DNA of 64,000 nt, from contig JAMPXP010000006.1 of assembly GCA_023701135.1 (NCBI GenBank), positions 1-64,000 on the forward strand, in the 5' to 3' direction. The stretch's first letter is position 1; each line of letters starts with the position of its first letter. Positions 37,699-46,392 of the stretch are shown piece after piece. Under the pieces are notes generated by a model. That model did no database searches. It worked only from the letters and a program-made list of their open reading frames with translations, and had not been told where the DNA came from. Made by a program: the position numbers and the translations under genes. The DNA is from Desulfobacula sp. Lineage in GTDB: Bacteria > Desulfobacterota > Desulfobacteria > Desulfobacterales > Desulfobacteraceae.

Positions 37699-37708
37699 AT
37701 ATATGATC
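37677..37708. promoter_or_regulatory. Activator dyads upstream of the 24-residue membrane peptide
   Basis: GGTCATATAAGACC (37677-37690) and GGCCATATATGATC (37695-37708), with centres 18 bp apart. They are of the same type as the other three dyad pairs. A consensus sigma-54 promoter lies 136-167 bp downstream. Confidence 0.55.
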
Positions 37709-37843
37709 TCCCGATGAATCCTTTTTCCGCGTCTATCATAAGTGAATTCCATCTAATCTCAGCCCGGTGACAACCGGCTATTTGTGCCCTGGGAGCTTTA
37801 TACGGTGCAGTAGGGGCGGATAGGGGGAGAGGATAGAAAACAG

Positions 37844-37859
37844 TGGCAAGCTAATTGCA
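37844..37859 (+). promoter_or_regulatory. Consensus sigma-54 promoter
   Basis: TGGCAAGCTAATTGCA is the best sigma-54 match in the window, with both the GG and GC invariant pairs at the correct spacing. Transcription would start near 37870, about 65 bases before the 24-residue peptide gene. Confidence 0.7.
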
Positions 37860-37936
37860 AATTACTCTATTAAGTCGTCGATCTATGAATGTGAATCGGA
37901 CGTGGAAATAATACATTAATTTTTAAGGAGAAAAAA

Positions 37937-38011
37937 ATGGGACTGGTCATTGGTGTTTTGGTAGTGGTCGCTTTGGTGTTCGGGATTATTTATTTAAGCC
38001 AGCGGACATAA
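37937..38011 (+). CDS. 24-residue single-pass membrane peptide
   Basis: A short frame, ATG at 37937, TAA at 38009-38011, encoding MGLVIGVLVVVALVFGIIYL followed by SQRT. AAGGAG at 6-7 bases spacing and a consensus sigma-54 promoter upstream, plus a strong hairpin downstream (38047-38081), mark it as a real transcription unit. It is one hydrophobic helix with a short polar end, likely in the inner membrane. No family recognised. Confidence 0.6.
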   Translation: MGLVIGVLVVVALVFGIIYLSQRT

Positions 38012-38046
38012 GAGCCTGATTTAAAAAAAATTAAATTATATCAGAA

Positions 38047-38081
38047 GTGATGACTTTGACAAATCCGGTCAAAGTCATCAC
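38047..38081 (+). terminator. Strong hairpin after the membrane peptide gene
   Basis: A perfect 14-bp stem GTGATGACTTTGAC/GTCAAAGTCATCAC with a 7-base loop, followed by GGTTTTA. It ends the peptide unit and lies before the ABC ATPase start, where it may also act as an attenuator. Confidence 0.65.
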
Positions 38082-38106
38082 GGTTTTATCCGGAAAAGAA
38101 AAGTTT

Positions 38107-38787
38107 ATGCAGATCAAGCTTCAGCAGCTTACAAAAACATACAAAGAGAAAAGGGGTCTTCTGCCCATGGATCTTGAGGTGGAAGAAGGGGAATTGATTG
38201 CCCTTATCGGACACAACGGCGCAGGTAAGTCCACTCTATTAAAACTCCTGGCCGGCTGGCTCATCCCGGACAAGGGCCAGGTTTTTGTGGACGGCGTGAA
38301 TCTGAAAAACAGATTGGCGGTTGTCAGAAAAATCGGTTTTGTTCCGGAAACACCGAACCTTTTCGATTTTTTTACCGTTGGTTATAATCTTCGCCTGTTT
38401 GCCCGGCTGTTTCAAATTCCTTTTCAAAGGATTGAAGAAATTTTAAAGGCCTTTAATCTGCTGGCCTTTCGCAATAATAAGGTACAGGTGTTGTCAAAAG
38501 GGTTAAAGCAGCGGGTGAGCATCGGGCGGACCCTTCTGGCGGACCCGCCCGTGCTTCTCTTTGATGAACCGACCTCAGGGATAGACTTTGACATGACAAA
38601 GGAGATTTACAGGCTGTTGACCGAATTCCACCGGGCAGGGAAAACCATCATTTTTACTTCCCATCGGCCTGAAGAGATCAAAACCCTGGCCACCCGGATT
38701 ATTGTGCTTCATCAGGGAGATATGGTTTTCGATGGGTCTCCCCAAACGTATTTTCAATCCGAAATACATGAAAAGCTGTATCAGTGA
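38107..38787 (+). CDS. ABC exporter ATPase (heme/NatA-like)
   Basis: 226 residues from the ATG at 38107; upstream in-frame starts lie inside the hairpin. Walker A GHNGAGKST, signature VLSKGLKQRVS (Lys in place of the second Gly), Walker B LLFDEPTSGID and H-loop FTSHRPEE are visible. It pairs with the permease that overlaps its stop codon. The substrate is unknown; the third gene of the unit is an outer-membrane lipid A deacylase-like protein, which hints at an envelope function. Confidence 0.87.
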   Translation: MQIKLQQLTKTYKEKRGLLPMDLEVEEGELIALIGHNGAGKSTLLKLLAGWLIPDKGQVFVDGVNLKNRLAVVRKIGFVPETPNLFDFFTVGYNLRLFARLFQIPFQRIEEILKAFNLLAFRNNKVQVLSKGLKQRVSIGRTLLADPPVLLFDEPTSGIDFDMTKEIYRLLTEFHRAGKTIIFTSHRPEEIKTLATRIIVLHQGDMVFDGSPQTYFQSEIHEKLYQ

Positions 38788-39818
38788 TGATAAAAAACAT
38801 AATCATATTAACCTTGAACGATCTGGCCATTTCATTCAAGAACAAGTCCATTTTTTTGATTCTTTTCATTCCTTTTTTTGTTTATGTTTCTTTGATGCTG
38901 GTGGATGAAGCCGGGGTTGATATTCAAAAAACCAGGATCGGGCTGATCCAGTCTGAACCCTATGCGCCTGTTATTCTTGATGCCGTGCAATCGGCCGATA
39001 CCCTGTTTACGGTTCTTTGGGTTCCCAATGAAGAGGAAGGGAAAAAACAGTTAAAGGAAAAAAAAATCGACGGCCTGCTGTTAAGGCCTGAAAAAGAAAA
39101 GCCCGGCCTGGTCCTGGTGGTTCTAAAAAAAGAATCTGTTTTATCTCTTTTCATTGTGGAGGGCTTTTCAGCCTTGCAACGAGCAGTGGAAGGGCATGAT
39201 ATGAACTGGATTTCCGACATTCAACCCCTTCAGGAAGGCGGGATTCAGCAACAAACCCTGCCGACCTGGGTACTCATGCTGGCGTTGCTGGTAAGCTTTA
39301 TCATCATGCCTGCACAAATCGCCGAAGAAAAGGAAAAGAAAATACTTCTGGCGCTTTTGCAGACGCCCATGCGGGAAATAGAGTGGCTCACGGCCAAATT
39401 GTTTCTGGGCATGATTTTAATTTTTATCGCCGTCCTGTTCCTTCATCTCATGGGCGGATTTGATGTTGGAAATGCCCTGGCATATTTCGCCTTTATCGGC
39501 GTTGGCAGTTTCTGTTTCAGTTCCTACGGTATTTTTCTGGGGTTTTTATGCCGCAACCAGGCCTCTGCCAGAACCCTGGGGGTTATTTTCTATCTGCCCC
39601 ATCTGCTTCCGTCGGCCCTGTCTGATTTTTCACAAAAATTATCAACGGTGGCGCCCTTTCTACCCTCATACCCGTTTTTTGAATCCGTCAAATCCATCCT
39701 GCTGGATCATACCGGGATAACAGCCCTGTTTTCAGCATGGATCTATTTGTTTTTCGTCGGACTATTAACTTTTTTCATGGCCTACCGGCTTATGAAAAAA
39801 AGGTGGTTGATGCAATGA
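38784..39818 (+). CDS. ABC-2 type exporter permease
   Basis: 344 residues. One N-terminal helix, an extracytoplasmic domain to about residue 160, then five helices (for example VLMLALLVSFIIMPAQIAEE with the typical EEKEKKIL after it). This is the NatB/CcmB-like plan. Start and stop both overlap neighbours by 4 bp. Confidence 0.83.
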   Translation: MMIKNIIILTLNDLAISFKNKSIFLILFIPFFVYVSLMLVDEAGVDIQKTRIGLIQSEPYAPVILDAVQSADTLFTVLWVPNEEEGKKQLKEKKIDGLLLRPEKEKPGLVLVVLKKESVLSLFIVEGFSALQRAVEGHDMNWISDIQPLQEGGIQQQTLPTWVLMLALLVSFIIMPAQIAEEKEKKILLALLQTPMREIEWLTAKLFLGMILIFIAVLFLHLMGGFDVGNALAYFAFIGVGSFCFSSYGIFLGFLCRNQASARTLGVIFYLPHLLPSALSDFSQKLSTVAPFLPSYPFFESVKSILLDHTGITALFSAWIYLFFVGLLTFFMAYRLMKKRWLMQ

Positions 39819-40885
39819 AATTCCAATATTCATGGCGCGAAAGTGCCCGCAGGATCATTCAATGCTTTTGGTATCTGTGCCTTATTGCCTGTACCGTTTT
39901 TTTTCCGGCCCGGGCATGGTCCATAAATCCTGCTGAACTTCAAACCCTTCAGTTGTTTTATGAAAATGATTTGTTCGGCGGCACGGATGAATACTATACC
40001 AATGCCTTCCAGATGACCTGGCTTTCAAAGGATTTGAACCAGTATGAAGATGACAATCGCCTTCCGAAATGGTCCATTCCGACGATCAAGGCCATTCCTT
40101 TTTCCGGTAATCCGGCAAGCGTTCATAATGTCGGTGTGATATTCGGACAGCAGATCTATACGCCTTCAGACACCCAGATCACCACACGGCTTGAAAACGA
40201 CAGGCCCTATGCCGGTTTTCTTTATGGCGGACTGGCCCTGCACAGCAAAACCCATCTCAAACTGGACACCCTTGAAATAGTCGTGGGTGTTGTAGGTCCC
40301 GCTTCCAAATCTGAATGGGCTCAGAACACGGTTCATGATTTAAGGGATATTCCCACTGCCAAAGGGTGGGATAACCAGCTTGAGAATGAACCGGCAGTCC
40401 GGTTGTCCTGGCAACGCAAATGGCGGCTGCACAGTATGGAAATATTTGACGCTTTGAGTTATGATCTGATTTCCCGGGCCGGATTGACCCTGGGAAATGT
40501 CAGGACATCCACCAGCGCCGGAGGAGAAATCCGTTTCGGGTATCATATTCCACAAGATTTTGGATCCGATGTGATCCGCGCCGGAGCCGGGGTCAGTGCG
40601 CCGGTTATCGAAGGTTCAAAATCCGGCATAACCTCACTGGGGGCCCATATATTTATCAGCTCCCAGGTGGAGGCGGTATTGCGTGACATATTTCTTGACG
40701 GCAACACCTGGCGGGACGGCCCGAGTGTTGAAAAAGAACCGCTGGTGGCAGACCTTTCCCTGGGGGCTTCCTTCAGCATGAACCTGTTCAAACTGACCTA
40801 CCGGCATCTTTTCAGAACCGAACAGTTTGAGGGTCAGAAAGAGGGCCAGACCATCGGCTCCCTGACCCTGGCCGTTTCGTTTTAG
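39815..40885 (+). CDS. LpxR-like outer-membrane lipid A deacylase (DUF2219)
   Basis: 356 residues from the ATG at 39815, which overlaps the permease stop. The signal peptide ends near RAWS. The mature start LQLFYENDLFGGTDEYYTNAF carries the Asn-Asp pair of the LpxR family, and GPASKSEWAQNTVHDL supplies the family His. The C-terminus ends with a beta-strand and Phe (LTLAVSF), as in outer-membrane barrels. The enzyme would remove the 3'-acyloxyacyl chain of lipid A; activity here is inference. Confidence 0.83.
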   Translation: MKFQYSWRESARRIIQCFWYLCLIACTVFFPARAWSINPAELQTLQLFYENDLFGGTDEYYTNAFQMTWLSKDLNQYEDDNRLPKWSIPTIKAIPFSGNPASVHNVGVIFGQQIYTPSDTQITTRLENDRPYAGFLYGGLALHSKTHLKLDTLEIVVGVVGPASKSEWAQNTVHDLRDIPTAKGWDNQLENEPAVRLSWQRKWRLHSMEIFDALSYDLISRAGLTLGNVRTSTSAGGEIRFGYHIPQDFGSDVIRAGAGVSAPVIEGSKSGITSLGAHIFISSQVEAVLRDIFLDGNTWRDGPSVEKEPLVADLSLGASFSMNLFKLTYRHLFRTEQFEGQKEGQTIGSLTLAVSF

Positions 40886-40941
40886 GACAAGATCCCGGGG
40901 AGAATGACGAAATACTTTGTATATTTTGTAAGGAGACTCAA

Positions 40942-41247
40942 ATGAAAATTTCAACGTGGCTGGATAAAAAAACGGCAGAGAAAATAGATGTGTCGCACAT
41001 CAAATTACCGGCAGATATTTCTTATGATAATGATCCGGATGAAATTCTTTTTTTTGAAGAGTATAAGCCTTGCGGATACTTTTGTGCGGAAGATCATCCC
41101 TTTTCCACGGTCGAACGGTTTGGGCGCTGGTATTACAGCCGGGGCCAGGACAAGAAGGCCGGCATTCATTCCTCAGAAATGAAATGGCATCTGTTTACAA
41201 AGGATAAAGACCTGGCGCTGCAGACAGCCAAAGCACACATGGAATAA
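40942..41247 (+). CDS. Hypothetical protein
   Basis: A 101-residue soluble protein with TAAGGAG before the ATG. Features are a YKPCGYFCAEDHPF segment with two Cys, an aromatic WYYSRG, and a C-terminal helix. No family recognised. It stands alone between the LpxR-like gene and the thiol peroxidase gene on the same strand. Confidence 0.55.
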   Translation: MKISTWLDKKTAEKIDVSHIKLPADISYDNDPDEILFFEEYKPCGYFCAEDHPFSTVERFGRWYYSRGQDKKAGIHSSEMKWHLFTKDKDLALQTAKAHME

Positions 41248-41314
41248 AAACAGGGTTTCTTTCCTTGTTACGGTTGATAGTCTCCTGAAAAAAGCGATTC
41301 TGATAAGCTATGAC

Positions 41315-41345
41315 TTGAAAAAAACGATCAAGCCATTAGTATAAT
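41315..41345 (+). promoter_or_regulatory. Possible sigma-70 promoter of the thiol peroxidase gene
   Basis: TTGAAA (41315-41320) and a perfect TATAAT (41340-41345), but with a long 19-base spacer. It is 45 bp upstream of the ATG. Confidence 0.35.
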
Positions 41346-41389
41346 AAAAAGAAGCGTAAATCCTTAAACCCTTACAAAGGAGACATCCC

Positions 41390-41887
41390 ATGGCCGAGAC
41401 AAAACTTGCCGGAAACCCGGTAAAACTATCAGGTGAATTCCCCGGAAAAAAAAGCAGCATCAAAGGACTGACGGCAGTCAAACAGGATCTGTCCGTCATT
41501 TCCCTGGACGATTTCAAAGGCAAACGAAAAATCTTAAACATCTTCCCCAGCATTGATACCGATATCTGCGCCACCTCGGTCCGGACCTTTAATAAAAAGG
41601 CATCGGAACTGAAAAACACCCAGGTCATCTGCCTTTCCTTTGACCTTCCCTTTGCCCACAAGCGGTTTTGCGGGGCTGAGGGCATAAAGGACGTGGTAAC
41701 GGGCTCCTTGTTCCGCAATCCCGAATTTGCTAAAACCCATGGGCTTCTGATGATGGACGGGCCTTTGGCCGGCTTGGCCGCCCGGGCTGTTATTGTTCTG
41801 GACGAAAACAATACGGTGATTCATGCCCAACTGGTGGACGATATCAAAAACGAACCCGATTACAACGCAGCCCTGGCCGTCCTTTAG
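41390..41887 (+). CDS. tpx: Thiol peroxidase (Tpx)
   Basis: 165 residues, the usual Tpx length. The peroxidatic Cys lies in SIDTDICATSVRTF (near residue 62) and the resolving Cys in AHKRFCGAEG (near residue 96), the spacing of atypical 2-Cys peroxiredoxins. The C-terminal IVLDENNTVIHAQLVDDI is also family-typical. It reduces peroxides with electrons from thioredoxin. Preceded by AAAGGAG. Confidence 0.93.
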   Translation: MAETKLAGNPVKLSGEFPGKKSSIKGLTAVKQDLSVISLDDFKGKRKILNIFPSIDTDICATSVRTFNKKASELKNTQVICLSFDLPFAHKRFCGAEGIKDVVTGSLFRNPEFAKTHGLLMMDGPLAGLAARAVIVLDENNTVIHAQLVDDIKNEPDYNAALAVL

Positions 41888-41934
41888 GCAGGCGCCTTGG
41901 TTTTATCATTACCCACACTATTTCGGGAGGTCCC

Positions 41935-43932
41935 ATGAAAGGCATAATGAAATGGACAGGCATCATCGGCGGTGTATTCCTGGTGCTGATCATCGCAGCC
42001 GCCCTCATCATTCCCAGGGTGATGGATATTAAAAAATACAAGCCGGTGATCCAGGAAAAAATCGCATCCGCCACCGGGCGGACCTTTACCTTCGGTGACG
42101 ACATGGATGTGTCCGTCTTCCCCTGGGTGGGGGTCAGGCTCACGGATCTTCGTCTGGGAAATCCGGACGGTTTTAAAGAAAAAGACATGGTGGCCGTAAA
42201 GGGTTTTGAAGTCAGGCTCAAGGTCATGCCGCTGCTGTCCAAACGGATTGAAGTCAAAACCTTTGTCCTGGACAGCCCGGAAATTTATCTGGAAAAAATG
42301 AAAGACGGCCGGGCCAACTGGGAGGGATTGGGAAAGGGTGAGGAAAAAAAAGAAGACCCGGGGAAAAAAACCGGGCCTTCTCCCCTGGGGCTGGAGGCTC
42401 TGAATATCGATTCCTTTAGTGTGATAAACGGCCGGGTGACCTATAGTGATGCCGGAGCAGGTCTGAAAAAGGAAATCTCGGATCTGAACCTGAAGCTCTC
42501 CGGCATCAGTTTTGAAAAACCCGTTGGCATTTCCTTCAGCGTCAAGCTTGACGGCAAGCCGGTTCTCCTTGAAGGCAGTGTGGGCCCGGTGGGCAAATAT
42601 CCGGGCAAGGGAACGGTCCCGTTGGATTTGGTATTAAAAGCAATGGACCAACTGGAGGTCAACATCAAGGGAAGCCTGACCGATCCCGTGGCTACCCAGG
42701 GATTTGACCTGGATATCCAGGTGGCTCCCTTTTCTCCGAAAAAACTGGCCCAGGCGTTGAATCAGGCCCTTCCTCTGGAATCCAAAGATCCGGGAGTGTT
42801 GGAGAAACTGGCGCTGACCGTAAAAGCAAAGGGTAACCCGACAAGCGTTTCCCTGTCTTCCGGGGAATTGGTTCTGGATGATTCAAAGCTTACTTTTTCC
42901 GCTGATGCCAAAGAGTTTTCCCTGCCGAATGTAAAATTTGATGTCCAACTGGACCATATCGATCTGGACCGGTATCTGCCGGAAGCAAAAGCAAAAAAAG
43001 AAACGCCGTCATCGTCGGCCCCGGCATCGGCCGGTTCAAAAGCCAAGAAAACAGACTACGGCCCCCTGCGAAAACTGATTCTGGATGGAAAGATGACCAT
43101 TGCAAAACTGAAAGCCCGGGGCGCAACCGTTGAAAAACTAATGGTTCATGTCCTGGCGAAAAACGGGGTCATTACCGTTGATCCGTTAACCCTGGACCTT
43201 TATCAGGGGAGCATCCTATCAAAGGTTGAGGTCAATGTGCAGAAAGATGACCCGACAACCCAAATGAATGTGGATGCCAAGGGAATCCAGGCCGGTCCCC
43301 TGATCAAGGATACGGTCAAAAAAGAATGGATTGAGGGAACCCTGAAAGCAGGTTTTGGGCTTTCCATGACTGGGGATACCCCTGAAACCGTCAAAAAGAC
43401 CTTGACCGGTCAGGGGGAGTTTGTCTTCACGGACGGGGCCGTCATCGGGGTTGACCTGGCCGATACGGTCAGGAGCCTTCAATCAATACTGGGAGCAGGA
43501 GAAGCGGTAACAGAAAAGCCGAAAACGGATTTTGCAGAATTTAAAATTCCCTTTACCGCCAAAGACGGTCTTATCCGGATTGACGGCACCAGCCTTTCAT
43601 CCCCCCTGATGCGGGTGACGGCCGGCGGTACGGCCCATCTGGCCACCGAAGCCCTGGATTTAAAAATTGATCCGAAACTGGTGGCCACATTAAAGGGCCA
43701 GGGGGATACCCAGGCGCGTTCAGGCCTGACCGTGCCGGTTCTGATCACGGGTTCCTTTTCTTCTCCCAAGGTCCGGCCGGATATTAAGGGAATGCTGGGC
43801 ACCGGTACCGGCCTTGATCCGGAAACACTGAAAAAACAGGTTCTGGGCGGAGGAAATGATCCCGAACAAAAACCCCCCCAGCCCGATGTAAAACAACAGA
43901 TCAAAGATCTGTTGCCGGGTTTTGGCAAATAA
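41935..43932 (+). CDS. AsmA-family protein
   Basis: 665 residues. An N-terminal membrane helix (about residues 9-28, TGIIGGVFLVLIIAAALI) is followed by VMDIKKYKPVIQEKIASATGR, the start of the AsmA domain. A long periplasmic beta-rich groove domain follows, and the C-terminal AsmA region contains GEFVFTDGAVIGVDLADTVR. AsmA-like proteins carry phospholipid between membranes or affect outer-membrane assembly. CGGGAGG precedes the ATG. It is 15 bp before the DUF4197 gene. Confidence 0.87.
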   Translation: MKGIMKWTGIIGGVFLVLIIAAALIIPRVMDIKKYKPVIQEKIASATGRTFTFGDDMDVSVFPWVGVRLTDLRLGNPDGFKEKDMVAVKGFEVRLKVMPLLSKRIEVKTFVLDSPEIYLEKMKDGRANWEGLGKGEEKKEDPGKKTGPSPLGLEALNIDSFSVINGRVTYSDAGAGLKKEISDLNLKLSGISFEKPVGISFSVKLDGKPVLLEGSVGPVGKYPGKGTVPLDLVLKAMDQLEVNIKGSLTDPVATQGFDLDIQVAPFSPKKLAQALNQALPLESKDPGVLEKLALTVKAKGNPTSVSLSSGELVLDDSKLTFSADAKEFSLPNVKFDVQLDHIDLDRYLPEAKAKKETPSSSAPASAGSKAKKTDYGPLRKLILDGKMTIAKLKARGATVEKLMVHVLAKNGVITVDPLTLDLYQGSILSKVEVNVQKDDPTTQMNVDAKGIQAGPLIKDTVKKEWIEGTLKAGFGLSMTGDTPETVKKTLTGQGEFVFTDGAVIGVDLADTVRSLQSILGAGEAVTEKPKTDFAEFKIPFTAKDGLIRIDGTSLSSPLMRVTAGGTAHLATEALDLKIDPKLVATLKGQGDTQARSGLTVPVLITGSFSSPKVRPDIKGMLGTGTGLDPETLKKQVLGGGNDPEQKPPQPDVKQQIKDLLPGFGK

Positions 43933-43947
43933 CAAGGAAGGATGGAG

Positions 43948-44715
43948 ATGGATATGACTGTATTCAAGCATAGATTGGCACGGATGAGGGGCCTGTTTTT
44001 TCTGGCCCTGGTGGTAGTGGGTTTGCCCTTAACCGGTTTGGCCAATACCTCCCTTTTAAATAAGGGCAGCGATCTGGTAAAATCCCTGGGAACAGGGAAT
44101 CAGGCCGGCAGCCTCAGTACCGATGAAATCGGGGCCGGTCTGAAAGAAGCCCTGAAGGTCGGTTCCGGGAATGTGGTGACTCAATTGGGAACTACAGACG
44201 GCTTCAATAAGGATTCCAGTATCCATATCCCCCTGCCGGCCGGCCTGGATAAGGTCAGATCCGTTCTTTCCAAGGTGGGGAAGGCCTCCCTTCTGGAGGA
44301 TCTTGAATTAAAACTGAACCGGGCCGCGGAAATTGCAACGCTCAAGGCCAAGCAATTGTTCTGGAATGCCATTGCAGCCATGACCCTGGAGGATGCAAGA
44401 GGTATCCTGAACGGCCCTGACGATTCGGCCACCCAATATTTTAAAGGGAAGATGACGCCTGAACTGGCCCGGGAAATGAAGCCCGTCGTCGAAGAAAGCC
44501 TTTCCGGTGTGGGTGCGGTCAAGGCCTATGATGATGCCATGAAAGAATATAAGGCCATTCCCTTTGTGCCGGATGCCAAGGCCAATTTGACGGATCACGT
44601 GGTTGAAAAGGGCATGGACGGCATTTTTTATTATATGGCAAAGGAAGAGGCGGCCATCCGCCAGAATCCTGCCAAGCGGACCACGGACCTGTTGAAAAAG
44701 GTATTTACTAAATAG
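43948..44715 (+). CDS. DUF4197 periplasmic protein
   Basis: About 255 residues; several in-frame ATGs (43942, 43948, 43954) share the AAGGAAGG site and 43948 has the best spacing. The signal peptide ends near GLA-NT. The body fits DUF4197: GAGLKEALKVGSGNVV, PLPAGLDKVRSVLSKVG, FWNAIAAMTLEDARGIL and ATQYFKGKM. Function unknown. Co-transcribed with asmA-like. Confidence 0.85.
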   Translation: MDMTVFKHRLARMRGLFFLALVVVGLPLTGLANTSLLNKGSDLVKSLGTGNQAGSLSTDEIGAGLKEALKVGSGNVVTQLGTTDGFNKDSSIHIPLPAGLDKVRSVLSKVGKASLLEDLELKLNRAAEIATLKAKQLFWNAIAAMTLEDARGILNGPDDSATQYFKGKMTPELAREMKPVVEESLSGVGAVKAYDDAMKEYKAIPFVPDAKANLTDHVVEKGMDGIFYYMAKEEAAIRQNPAKRTTDLLKKVFTK

Positions 44716-44768
44716 ACGCGGATGTTGATCGTATACTTCCGGAAAACTGAAAAGGAATTGAGATCATT

Positions 44769-46343
44769 ATGGATGTGACATTCTATGGTGCGGCAGGTGA
44801 GGTGACCGGTTCCATGCATCTCCTGAATACGGGAGCGGACCGGATTTTATTGGATTGCGGGATGTATCAGGGCAGGCGTAAGGAAAGCACGGATAAAAAC
44901 AGAAATTTTCCTCTGGACAGAAAAGACATTACCAATATGGTGTTGTCCCATGCCCATATTGACCACTCCGGGCGGATTCCCGTACTGACCGGCAAGGACT
45001 TTTCAGGACGAATCGTCACCACCCGGCCCACGGCCGGCGCCCTTCAGTATATGCTCATGGACAGCGGCCATATCCAGGAGTCCGACGCCCAGTATTTGAA
45101 TTATAAATCTTTGAGATCCTTTTTATACCAGCAGGAACAGAACAATACCAAAAAGCAGATTACCGAGAGGGGAAAAAGCGATATCAAAAAGCTCCTGAAA
45201 AAAAATGCCTATGACCTCAACAACGAGTCCATCAACAATCTTCAGAAAAAAAACGGGCTGGATATTATAAAACCCCTGTATACCATGGAGGAGGCCCGGC
45301 AATCCCTGGGTTTTATCGACGGGTATCCCTATAAATATCCGGTGACCATCGGAAAGGACACCACGGTGAAATTTTATGTGGCCGGCCATATCCTGGGATC
45401 GGCCTTTTCTCTGGTGACCATCAAAAAAGACGGCAGGACTTACCGGGTGCTCTATACCGGAGATGTGGGCCGGTTCGGGAAACCCATCTTGCAGGACCCG
45501 ACCCTGGTCTTTGATGAGGAAGACCGGGATATTGATCTGTTTATTACGGAAAGCACCTACGGGGACCGGGAACATGATCCCGTGGCCGATCTGGGACCAA
45601 GCCTGAAACGAGTCCTCATCGAGACCTTTGACCGGGGAGGGTCCGTTATTATCCCTTCCTTTGCCTTTGGCCGGACCCAGGAGCTGATTTATATGATCCA
45701 TGAGCTGTATGACAAACAAGAGGTGCCGAGGATGCCCGTGTTTGTGGACAGCCCCCTGGCTTCCAACCTGACCCAGGTCTTTGGCGAACATCTGGAAAGT
45801 TATGACATGGACACCCATGAAGCCTTTCTGAAAAAAGGCATCAACCCCTTTTATTTCAACAAGATCCGGTTTGTCCAGACCGTGGAGGAATCCATGCGTC
45901 TGAACCAGGATGAATCCTCCCATGTGGTGATTTCCGCATCGGGCATGTGTGAGGCCGGGCGAATCCTGCATCATCTCCGGTACAAGGTGCATAATCCGAA
46001 AAACACCATTCTTCTGGTGGGATATATGGCGGAAAACACCCTGGGCAGGCGGATTGAGGAATTCGGCGAGGCCATGGCGCAAAATGAAAAACAGGACCCG
46101 CCCGAGCTGAAAATCCTGGGGAAGACCTATCCCTTGCGCGCCAAGGTGGAGAAAATCGGCGGATTCAGCGCCCATGGGGATAAACATGAACTTGAAAGCA
46201 TTATTACAAAATCCAATCTGAGGATAAAGAAAATCGCCGTCGTCCACGGCGAGGCCTCCCAGAGTGCCGCCTTTGCCCAAACCCTCAGAAGCAGGGGCCA
46301 TGATGTGGTTGTGCCGAAATCCGGGGATGTGCTGCCCTTTTAA
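44769..46343 (+). CDS. Metallo-beta-lactamase/beta-CASP nuclease
   Basis: 524 residues. Metal-binding SHAHIDHSG, then AGHILGSA, TGDVGRFGKP, FITESTYGDREH, the beta-CASP FAFGRTQEL and SGMCEAGRI, and the last His in GGFSAHGDK. These are the marks of CPSF-like/RNase J-related RNA nucleases. A Lys-rich insert of about 60 residues (near 120-170) lies between the first and second motif groups. Cytosolic; RNA is the likely substrate. Confidence 0.88.
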   Translation: MDVTFYGAAGEVTGSMHLLNTGADRILLDCGMYQGRRKESTDKNRNFPLDRKDITNMVLSHAHIDHSGRIPVLTGKDFSGRIVTTRPTAGALQYMLMDSGHIQESDAQYLNYKSLRSFLYQQEQNNTKKQITERGKSDIKKLLKKNAYDLNNESINNLQKKNGLDIIKPLYTMEEARQSLGFIDGYPYKYPVTIGKDTTVKFYVAGHILGSAFSLVTIKKDGRTYRVLYTGDVGRFGKPILQDPTLVFDEEDRDIDLFITESTYGDREHDPVADLGPSLKRVLIETFDRGGSVIIPSFAFGRTQELIYMIHELYDKQEVPRMPVFVDSPLASNLTQVFGEHLESYDMDTHEAFLKKGINPFYFNKIRFVQTVEESMRLNQDESSHVVISASGMCEAGRILHHLRYKVHNPKNTILLVGYMAENTLGRRIEEFGEAMAQNEKQDPPELKILGKTYPLRAKVEKIGGFSAHGDKHELESIITKSNLRIKKIAVVHGEASQSAAFAQTLRSRGHDVVVPKSGDVLPF

Positions 46344-46392
46344 GCGGATAACAAATGACACATCAGGCAAGTGCACCTGCGATGAACTGGTT

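Noticed and set aside
38047-38106. Longer start for the ABC ATPase gene at the GTG/ATG in 38047-38052
   Set aside because: The extra 20 codons are the arms and loop of a perfect 14-bp hairpin with no ribosome-binding site; the ATG at 38107 begins the normal ATPase sequence.
45123-46376. 417-residue open frame on the minus strand
   Set aside because: It lies opposite the beta-CASP nuclease gene, whose motifs are unmistakable; this frame shows only mirrored codon bias.
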